This document shows positions 53,625-60,866 of a stretch of DNA of 64,000 nt, piece after piece. The notes under the pieces are model-generated. The model did no database searches. It was not told the DNA's origin and saw only the letters and a list, made by a program, of their open reading frames with translations. Source of the stretch: Massilia sp. IC2-477 (GTDB taxonomy: Bacteria; Pseudomonadota; Gammaproteobacteria; Burkholderiales; Burkholderiaceae_D); assembly GCF_020707265.1 (NCBI RefSeq), contig NZ_JAJFEQ010000009.1, forward strand, positions 1 through 64,000, given 5' to 3'. Every line of letters starts with the position of its first letter. Positions within the stretch are counted from its first letter, which is position 1. A program made the position numbers and the translations under genes.

Positions 53625-54931
53625 GGCCGGCCGAGGGGCGCCAGGCACAGCAAGACAAGGCTCGCCGCAATGCTGACCGCGATCACGCCGTACATGGCGT
53701 GCGCGCCGCCGCTCGCCAGCAGCGGCAGCAACAACATGGGGGCGCAGGCGGCGCCCACCCGGTTGCATGCCCAGGCACTCGAGATCGCACTGGCGCGTAT
53801 CTCGGTGGGGAAAAGTTCCGACGCGTAGAGCGTCAGCACCGATACCGAGATCATCGAGCACATCAGGAAGCCGAAACTGCTGGCAGCCAGCAAAACCGGC
53901 GAACCGGTGGCGATGAACAGGTAACCCAGGCCACCGGTGGCGATTCCGCAAACGGCGAGCGCGGTCCTGCGGCCGGTGCGGTCGATGACGAAGGAACCGA
54001 GCAGGTTGCCGACCAGGGCGCCCATGGTGGACAGGCCCACGTAGAACAAGGTGTCGGCAAGGGCGAATCCGCGCTGGGCGAGAATGGTCCCGGTCAGCAG
54101 CGGAAAGGCGATGGCCGACCAGGGAGACAGGAAGAACAGGACCGCGACCAGCGGCCAGCGCCGCCAGCCGGCCGGCGCGGCGGCATTGGCGGCCGGCGCC
54201 TCGGGCTGCCGCTGCGGCGCGGCGGCGATCACCGGCGCGGCCGCGGCCAGGCGCTCGCATTGCTCCCATGCTTCGGCAGCGCGGCCGCGCACCGCCAGCC
54301 AGCGTGGCGACTCCGGCAGCCGCAGGAACAGCGCGCCGACCGCGGCACTGGCCACGGCGCCGACGATGAAGCCCCAGCGCCAGGCCTCGATCGAGAGCGG
54401 CTGGAGCGGGACCAGCGCCCGTACCATGAAGGTGCCGAGCAGCGGCCCGAGCGAGGAAATGGCCACGGTCACGAACAGCATGCGCCCACGGTGGGCGGCC
54501 GGCAACAGGTCGGTCAGGTAGGCCACCATCAGCGGCGGATAGGCTCCCAGCGCCACACCGGACAGCGCGCGCCACGCGGTCAGGTCGCCGACGTCGCGGC
54601 TGGCGGCGGCGCCGACCGAGGTGAGCGCCAGGTAGAGCATCAGCGCGATCAGCATCTTGCGGCGGCCATGGCGGTCGGCCAGCCAACCCGACAGCGGCGC
54701 CCCGATGGCGGCGCCCACGAACACGGCTGCCAGCAGGAGGGACAATCCTCCCGGTGGGGTGGAGTAGGGCGGCGAGGCGAACACGGCGGAAAGCATGTTT
54801 CCCATCGTGATTTCGAAGGCGTCGACGGCAAAGCCGGTGGCGCACAAGGCCACTGCCAGGCAGTGCAAGCGTGTCACCGGCATGCCGTCGAGCTGTTGAC
54901 CGACCATCGCGTCGGTCCGGGCGCGTTCCAT
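53606..54931 (-). CDS. MFS transporter, sugar/aromatic-acid type
   Basis: 441 residues, 12 helices. CATGFAVDAFEITMGNML, LSGWLADRHGRRKMLIALML (MFS signature), RALSGVALGAYPPLMVAYLTD and LPESPRWLAVRGR after TM6 place it near the SP/AAHS permeases for aromatic acids, with ELFPTEIRASAIS before TM11. ATG 54931 follows CAAGGAGATCCC; the longer frame is unsupported. It is divergent from regulator 2 with repeat site C between, the usual layout for a transporter and its regulator. Substrate not determined. Confidence 0.9.
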   Translation of the reverse strand: MERARTDAMVGQQLDGMPVTRLHCLAVALCATGFAVDAFEITMGNMLSAVFASPPYSTPPGGLSLLLAAVFVGAAIGAPLSGWLADRHGRRKMLIALMLYLALTSVGAAASRDVGDLTAWRALSGVALGAYPPLMVAYLTDLLPAAHRGRMLFVTVAISSLGPLLGTFMVRALVPLQPLSIEAWRWGFIVGAVASAAVGALFLRLPESPRWLAVRGRAAEAWEQCERLAAAAPVIAAAPQRQPEAPAANAAAPAGWRRWPLVAVLFFLSPWSAIAFPLLTGTILAQRGFALADTLFYVGLSTMGALVGNLLGSFVIDRTGRRTALAVCGIATGGLGYLFIATGSPVLLAASSFGFLMCSMISVSVLTLYASELFPTEIRASAISSAWACNRVGAACAPMLLLPLLASGGAHAMYGVIAVSIAASLVLLCLAPLGRPGCALR

Positions 54932-55000
54932 GGGATCTCCTTGTCGTGATTCGCCCATGGTAGCGCCGGACGCGTCCAGCCACGCATGCAGCTGGTGGAT

Positions 55001-55016
55001 TTCACAACATTTAACG
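55001..55016. promoter_or_regulatory. Tandem TTCACR-like repeat (site C)
   Basis: TTCACA (55001-55006) and TTAACG (55011-55016), sharing ACATT with sites B and D. It lies in the divergent region between the MFS and regulator 2 genes. The nearest -10-like hexamer toward regulator 2 is CATACT (55050-55055), about 12 bp farther than at the other sites, so its target may be the MFS gene or a class I-type arrangement. Confidence 0.55.
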
Positions 55017-55134
55017 AGCCTGCAAACCCGTCCGCCGGATTTGCCGGCGCATACTCCTACCGTTGGTATCAATGGCGAAGATGCGGTGCGCTACCGCGCG
55101 CCGTCGCATGGAGGAGAATGTGGCAGGAAGCAGC

Positions 55135-57966
55135 ATGGACGGCAAGCAGCAGGTCATCGTTTTCGGGCCTTTCCGCCTGCACCGTCATACCCGACAACTG
55201 TGCCATGGCACGACGCCCGTCCGGCTTGGGGGACGCGCGATCGACCTGCTGTTCGTCCTGGTCGAGCGCGCCGGTCAGGTTGTCAGCCGCGCCGAGCTCG
55301 AGCGGCTGGTCTGGCCAGGCAGCTTGATTGAGGATAGCTGCCTGCGGGTACATATTGCTTCGCTGCGCAGGGCGCTCGGCGACGACGCTGGTGAGTCGCG
55401 CTATATCGCCAACGTTCCCGGCCGCGGCTACAGCTTCGTAGCGACGCTGACCAGCGTCGGCGAGGACGAGTGGGATGCGCCGGCGGACCGCCCGAACACC
55501 CCGCGCCCCTTGCCGGTCCGGATGACCAGCACCATCGGCCGTGACGAAGTCATGCGCCAGCTGTGCCAGCAGTTGGCACGCTGCCGGCTGACGACCATTG
55601 TCGGCCATGGCGGCATCGGCAAGACCACGCTGGCACTGGCGATTGCCGCCGAGCTGCAGCAGGACTATGCGGACGGCGCCTGCTTCGTCGACCTTGCCCA
55701 GCTCGGCGGAGGTGGCCTGGTGCCCGATGCCCTGGCGTCCACCCTGCGCATCGCCGTGCCCGGCGAAAGCGTGATGCTGACGCTGGAACGGTGGCTGGCC
55801 CCGCGCCGCATGCTGATCGTGTTCGACAACTGCGAACACCTGATCGAGGCGGCCACGCGCCTGGTCGAATGGATACTGCAGACCGCGCCGGGCGTCGATG
55901 TGGTAGCGACCAGCCGCGAACCCCTCGATGCGGACGGAGAATGGGTGCACCGGCTCGAACCGCTCGAATGCCCGCCGGACGACCCTGCCCTGAGCGTCGA
56001 GCGAGCGATGGACTATCCAGCCTTGCGGCTGCTGGCGGAACGCGCCGCGGCCAGTATGGATTCCTTCCACCTTCGCGCAGCCGAGCTGCCGGCTGCGGTC
56101 CAGCTGTGCCGGCGGCTGGACGGCGTACCGCTCGCACTGGAGTTTGCCGCCGCACGCATCGGCCTGCTGGGCGTGCACGGTGTCGTCGAGCAGCTCGACG
56201 ACCGCCTGCGCCTGCTGGGCAGCGGGCGCCGCACGGTGCTGCCGCGCCACCGCACACTGCGCGCGCTGCTTGACTGGAGCTATGACCTGCTCGGTCCCGC
56301 CGAGCAGGCGGTATTTCGCGCCTGCTCCGTCTTCACCGGGCCGTTCACGCTGGATTCTGCGGTGGCGGTGGCTACCGGTCCGGAGAACGATGCCGCCGAG
56401 GTGGCCCGCTGCGTGCTGAGCCTGGTGGCGAAATCGCTGTTCATGGCCGACACCCGCGGGCCGGATGGCTATTTCGCCGTGCTCGGGATCACCCGCGCCT
56501 ATGCGATCGAACGCCTCGACGACGATCCGATGCGTGCGGAGGTGGCGCGCCGCCACGCCTGCCATACGGTGGCGCTGATGGACGACTGCGAGGCATCCTG
56601 GGAAACCCTGGACCAGTCCACCTGGCTCGAGCGCGCCAGCTATGTTGTCGGCAACGTCAGGTCGGCCCTCGACTGGGCTTTCGGACCGGACGGCGACCGC
56701 GAGATCGGCGTGCGCCTGACCGCCACGTCCACCTTGTTGCTGTCGGGGATCGTCAGCGAGCCCGAAATGTGCCGTCATGCGACACGCGCACTGGACGCAG
56801 CCGCGGCGGGAGTGGCCATCGACCCGCTCGACGAAGTGCGGCTGCAGTCGGTACTCGCGATCGCCGCCATTCCCGGCGACGAAACCGGCCGTGGACCCGG
56901 CTCGGTGACTGACTGGACCAGCTTCGAACGCGCCATCGAACACGGCGAGCGCAGCGGAGCGCCGATCGTCCTGATCGAAGCGCTCTACAACACCTTCGCA
57001 CGCTGCTTCGGCGCCGCCCACTACCGGCAGGCCGACGCCCACGCTGCCCGCATGTTCGATGTTGCCGGCCAGGCCGGCAATCCGCGCGCCCTGCTGGTCG
57101 CCAGGCGGATGCGCGCGCTGACCAGCCACATGCTGGGCATGCACGGACAGGCGCGTACCCTGGCCGAGGAGGTGCTTGGCGCACGGCTCTGGAAGCTTCC
57201 GCTGCGCTTGACCAGCCCGATGGACCGGGGCGTCTCGATGCGCATCGTGCTGGCGCGCACGATGTGGATCCAGGGGCACGGCGAGAAAGCCGCGGCCATT
57301 GCCCAGGAATGTATCGAGCGCGCCGCCAAGGACCGGGCGGCGTTCTCGCAGGCCAACGCCCTCGCCGTGTGCGCGATTCCGGTCGCGCTGTGGCGCGGCG
57401 ATGACGGGGGCGCCCGTGCGCTTGTCGAGCAGCTCACGGCGCACACGGACCGGCACGCGATGAGCTACTGGAGCGCCTGGGCCCAGCTCTACCGGCGGGT
57501 CCTGATTGCCCGCTCCAGCCAGCCCGAGGACCTGTCGGGGATCGCGCTGGGCCTGGACGCCAAGCAGGCCGACCATTTCGCCACCTTTGCGACCAGCCTC
57601 GTCACCGAACGCGCGATGCTGCGCTGCCAGCAGGGGATGGTCGGCTGGTGCGCGCCCGAGGTGCTGCGCGCCAGCGGTGAACAGCTGCTCGTGCGCGCGG
57701 CTGCCGGGCCCGGGCTGGATGCGCGCGAGGGGGACGAAACCGCCGCCGGCGCCCAAGCCGAAGAACTGTTCCTGCGCGGCCTGGCCCTGGCGCGCCAGCA
57801 GGCGGCGCGGGCCTGGGAACTTCGCTGCGCCACCAGCCTGGGGCGCCTGTGGCAAGCGCGTGGGCAGGCAGGCAGGGCACAAGCCTTGCTGGAGCCTATC
57901 GTGGGCGCCTATCGCGAGGACCTGTCCAGCGCGGACATGCGCGCTGCCATGCAACTACTGGGGTGA
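55135..57966 (+). CDS. Large winged-helix/STAND-ATPase/helical-repeat regulator 2
   Basis: About 943 residues, same architecture as regulator 1: winged helix (VRLGGRAIDLLFVLVERAGQ; LRVHIASLRRALGDDAGE; VPGRGYSFVATL), Walker A VGHGGIGKTTLALAIA (about 156), Walker B IVFDNCEHLIEA, TSREPLDADGE, inner winged helix near LVAKSLFMAD, then helical repeats ending in CATSLGRLWQ and VGWCAPEVLRASGEQ. I choose ATG 55135 with AGGAAG upstream; ATG 55108 and 55072 are alternatives. Regulator 3 starts 6 bp after its stop, so they form an operon. Divergent from an MFS gene that is a probable target. Confidence 0.88.
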   Translation: MDGKQQVIVFGPFRLHRHTRQLCHGTTPVRLGGRAIDLLFVLVERAGQVVSRAELERLVWPGSLIEDSCLRVHIASLRRALGDDAGESRYIANVPGRGYSFVATLTSVGEDEWDAPADRPNTPRPLPVRMTSTIGRDEVMRQLCQQLARCRLTTIVGHGGIGKTTLALAIAAELQQDYADGACFVDLAQLGGGGLVPDALASTLRIAVPGESVMLTLERWLAPRRMLIVFDNCEHLIEAATRLVEWILQTAPGVDVVATSREPLDADGEWVHRLEPLECPPDDPALSVERAMDYPALRLLAERAAASMDSFHLRAAELPAAVQLCRRLDGVPLALEFAAARIGLLGVHGVVEQLDDRLRLLGSGRRTVLPRHRTLRALLDWSYDLLGPAEQAVFRACSVFTGPFTLDSAVAVATGPENDAAEVARCVLSLVAKSLFMADTRGPDGYFAVLGITRAYAIERLDDDPMRAEVARRHACHTVALMDDCEASWETLDQSTWLERASYVVGNVRSALDWAFGPDGDREIGVRLTATSTLLLSGIVSEPEMCRHATRALDAAAAGVAIDPLDEVRLQSVLAIAAIPGDETGRGPGSVTDWTSFERAIEHGERSGAPIVLIEALYNTFARCFGAAHYRQADAHAARMFDVAGQAGNPRALLVARRMRALTSHMLGMHGQARTLAEEVLGARLWKLPLRLTSPMDRGVSMRIVLARTMWIQGHGEKAAAIAQECIERAAKDRAAFSQANALAVCAIPVALWRGDDGGARALVEQLTAHTDRHAMSYWSAWAQLYRRVLIARSSQPEDLSGIALGLDAKQADHFATFATSLVTERAMLRCQQGMVGWCAPEVLRASGEQLLVRAAAGPGLDAREGDETAAGAQAEELFLRGLALARQQAARAWELRCATSLGRLWQARGQAGRAQALLEPIVGAYREDLSSADMRAAMQLLG

Positions 57967-57972
57967 GATGCG

Positions 57973-60795
57973 ATGACGACTGCAAGCCTTGAACGCGATG
58001 GGAACCCGGCCGCCGGCGAAGATGAGCGCGAACACCTGGTGATCGGACCCTTCGTCCTGGCGCCCGGGGAGGGCAGCGCGCGCTTCAGGGGGAGGGCGCT
58101 GTCCCTGACCCGCGACGAATTCGCGCTGTTCAGGATCCTGCTCGAGCACGCGGGATCGGTCGTGGCCGAGCGCCTGCTGCACGACTGCTGCGCGGATGGC
58201 GGCGATTCCAGCCTCCTGTTCGAACGGGTCGCCGGCCTGAATTGCGCGCTGGCGCGCCATGCTCCCGACCTGTACGTGATGCAGGTCGCCAAGGGCTACA
58301 CGCTGGTACTCCCGGCCGAGCCGGTCCAGGCACCACCAGGGCAAGCACTGATCGGCCGCGAGACAGCGCTGGCCGCGCTCGGCGGCATGCTGGCGAGCCA
58401 CCGCTTCGTGTCGATCGTCGGTCCTGGCGGAATCGGCAAGACCAGCGTCGCACGCGCGCTCCTTGCAGGACTCGGGGAGCGCTATGCGGACGGCATCCTG
58501 ACGCTCGACCTGGCTGCAATGTTCGACCCGCGCCAGCTGCTGCCGGCGCTGGCCCAGGCGCTGGGGGTGCCGACCATGGCCAATAGCGAGGCGGGCGACC
58601 TGGCGGAGCGCTTCGCCATCCTGCTGGCCCGGCGCAGGCTGTTGGTCCTGCTCGACAGCTGCGAGCACATGATCGAGGCGGCCGGGCAGATGGCCGAAGC
58701 CCTGCTTGCCGCACCCGGGGTGTCGGTGCTGGCGACGAGCCGGGAGCCGCTGCGCGCGGATGGCGAGCGGGTCTACCGCCTGGAGCCGATGGCCTTGCCG
58801 GCTCGGGGAACGGCGGACGTGCCCAGTGCCCTGGCCTCGGCTGCCGTCAGGCTGTTCGTCGCCCACGCCTTCGGCGCGCGCGGGCTGCAGGCGCAGGATG
58901 TCGCCGCAGTGACGCGCCTGTGTCGCGACCTGGATGGCTTGCCGCTTGCCCTGGAGCTCGCAGGCTCGATGAGCGCCAGGTTCGGCCTGGAGCAGCTGGC
59001 GTCCCAGGCCGGGCAGCGCCTGCTGGCCGACGGGACTGCGTCCACCGGGGCGCGCGAACGCCACCTGAGCCTAAGTGCGATGCTGGCCTGGAGCTACGAC
59101 GTGCTGTCCGAGGACGAAAAGACGGTGTTTCGCAGGCTGTCCGTGTTCCGCGGCGGCTTCACCCTCGAGGCTGCTGCCGTGGTGGCCGCCGACACCAGCT
59201 TGACCGGCGCCGACGTCAAGGAGATCGTGATCGGCCTGATGGGGAAGTCGCTGGTCAGTGCTGCGCGCGAGCCGGACGGGCGCCACCGGCTGCTCGACAC
59301 CACCCGCGCCTATGCTGCGCACCTGCATGCGCAGGACGCGGACTGCCTGCAGGTGGTGACGCGCCATGCCGGTTTCCTGTGCGGCCTGCTGGAAGAAGCA
59401 CAGGTCGCCTGGCTGCACATGCCGCGACGCCCCTGGCTGGCCCTGTATGCGCCCTGGCTCGACGACGTGCGCGCGGCGCTCGACTGGGCCTACGCCGACG
59501 GCGAGGGCCGGATCGACAACGGGGTCCTCGGCGCGCACCTGACCGTATTGAGCTTCCCCCTGGCCGATCAGGCCGGCGCGGTACTCGAATTCAGCCGCCA
59601 CGTGAGGCAGGGTCTGGCAGTACTGGCGCGGATGGACAATCCCCCCCAGATCCTGCGGATGCGCCTGGCGGCCTATGCCCGCGACAATATCGACGAGCCC
59701 TTCGGCGACGAGGTGGTCACGATGGCCCAGCTCGACGACGGAATCCGCAAGGCCGAGCTGGCGGGCAATCCGCAATCGATCGTGGCGCCGCTAATGGGTT
59801 ACTGGTGTTTTTGCTTCGGCGCCGCGAAGTTTTCCCACGCGCTCGAGACTGCCCACCGCCTCTCCGCGACCGCGCGCAGGCTGGATGACGCGACGCTGGC
59901 GCTGATCGGCAGGAAGACCACTGCACAGGCACTGCACTTCATGGGCAGGCACCAGGAAGCGATGGGATCGGCAGCCGAGGCGCTGGCCCTCAGCTGGCGC
60001 AAGATTCCGTTGAGCTATTCATCGGCCCCTGTCGACATCGCGACCGCGATGCGGCTCCTGATGTCCCGCATCCTGTGGATCCGCGGCGAGTTCGGGCGTG
60101 CCTCCGACCTGTGCGCCCAGGCATGCCTGGAAGCCCAGGATGACCGACCGATGGCGCTGTGCCATGCCCTTGCCCTGGCGGCGATCCCGCTGGCCTTGTG
60201 GAATCGTGACTTTGGCTCGGCGGAGACGCTGCTGGCGACGCTCGAGCGGCACGTGCAGCGCTATTCCATTGGCCTGTGGCAGACCTGGGCCAGGAACTAC
60301 CGCGAGGTGCTGGCAGTGCTGGCCGCGGGAGGGGCGATCGCGCCGGAGCGCGCCCTGCGCGTGGCGGCCGGCGTCGCAGGCAGCAGCTGCATGCAGTCCG
60401 ACCACCTTGCGAGCTTCGACGTCCGCCTGCTTGCGGCGGGGGCGGTCGAGCGTGCCCACAAGGGCGTGGTTGGATGGTGCGTGCCCGAAACCTTGCGTGC
60501 GCAGGCGGAAGCCTTGATGGCCTCGGGCGACAGGGATGCGCTCCATGCCGCCGCAGTCCTTCTGGTCAGGGCGCGCACGCTTGCGCATGAGCAGGACGCA
60601 CGCTTGTGGGAGCTGCGCACTGTCTGTTCGCAGGTGCGGCTGGCCGAACGCCTCGGCAGGCCCGAAGCATTCGTCGCCGACCTCGGCACGCTGGTGGCGC
60701 GACTGGGGGAGGGGCGTGAGGTCGCCGACCTGCGCATGGCGCGCGCACTGCTGGCGCGCGACAAGGCGGAGCGTGCAAGCGGTTCACAACATTAA
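57973..60795 (+). CDS. Large winged-helix/STAND-ATPase regulator 3 with diverged DNA-binding domain
   Basis: 940 residues. The NTPase is typical (VGPGGIGKTSVARALLAGL about 148-166, VLLDSCEHMIEA, TSREPLRADGERVYRLEP), as are the inner winged helix and C-terminal repeats (VGWCVPETLRAQAEALM). The N-terminal winged helix is abnormal: in place of LRxHxxxLRRxLG it has LFERVAGLNCALARHAP, and the wing reads MQVAKGYTLV instead of xxPGRGYSF. The recognition helix is therefore unlike its paralogues: altered DNA specificity or a partner without its own DNA contact. Co-transcribed with regulator 2. No promoter is visible in the 6-bp gap. Confidence 0.88.
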   Translation: MTTASLERDGNPAAGEDEREHLVIGPFVLAPGEGSARFRGRALSLTRDEFALFRILLEHAGSVVAERLLHDCCADGGDSSLLFERVAGLNCALARHAPDLYVMQVAKGYTLVLPAEPVQAPPGQALIGRETALAALGGMLASHRFVSIVGPGGIGKTSVARALLAGLGERYADGILTLDLAAMFDPRQLLPALAQALGVPTMANSEAGDLAERFAILLARRRLLVLLDSCEHMIEAAGQMAEALLAAPGVSVLATSREPLRADGERVYRLEPMALPARGTADVPSALASAAVRLFVAHAFGARGLQAQDVAAVTRLCRDLDGLPLALELAGSMSARFGLEQLASQAGQRLLADGTASTGARERHLSLSAMLAWSYDVLSEDEKTVFRRLSVFRGGFTLEAAAVVAADTSLTGADVKEIVIGLMGKSLVSAAREPDGRHRLLDTTRAYAAHLHAQDADCLQVVTRHAGFLCGLLEEAQVAWLHMPRRPWLALYAPWLDDVRAALDWAYADGEGRIDNGVLGAHLTVLSFPLADQAGAVLEFSRHVRQGLAVLARMDNPPQILRMRLAAYARDNIDEPFGDEVVTMAQLDDGIRKAELAGNPQSIVAPLMGYWCFCFGAAKFSHALETAHRLSATARRLDDATLALIGRKTTAQALHFMGRHQEAMGSAAEALALSWRKIPLSYSSAPVDIATAMRLLMSRILWIRGEFGRASDLCAQACLEAQDDRPMALCHALALAAIPLALWNRDFGSAETLLATLERHVQRYSIGLWQTWARNYREVLAVLAAGGAIAPERALRVAAGVAGSSCMQSDHLASFDVRLLAAGAVERAHKGVVGWCVPETLRAQAEALMASGDRDALHAAAVLLVRARTLAHEQDARLWELRTVCSQVRLAERLGRPEAFVADLGTLVARLGEGREVADLRMARALLARDKAERASGSQH

Positions 60796-60824
60796 ACGTT
60801 TTCCTTCCGCGTGTTGCCTATGAT
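60783..60824 (+). promoter_or_regulatory. Tandem TTCACR-like repeat (site D) with -10
   Basis: TTCACA (60783-60788) and TAAACG (60793-60798), then TATGAT (60819-60824) after a 20-nt gap. The repeat overlaps the last codons of regulator 3 and precedes regulator 4. Confidence 0.65.
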
Positions 60825-60866
60825 GGAAAGATCGACAAGGGTCAAGCACAGCGGTGGAGAGACGGA

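Noticed and set aside
55069..57954. 961-codon reverse ORF antisense to regulator 2
   Set aside because: Mirror frame of a recognised STAND regulator; no domain, no ribosome site. The same applies to long antisense frames at 60792-63704 and 57955-59064.
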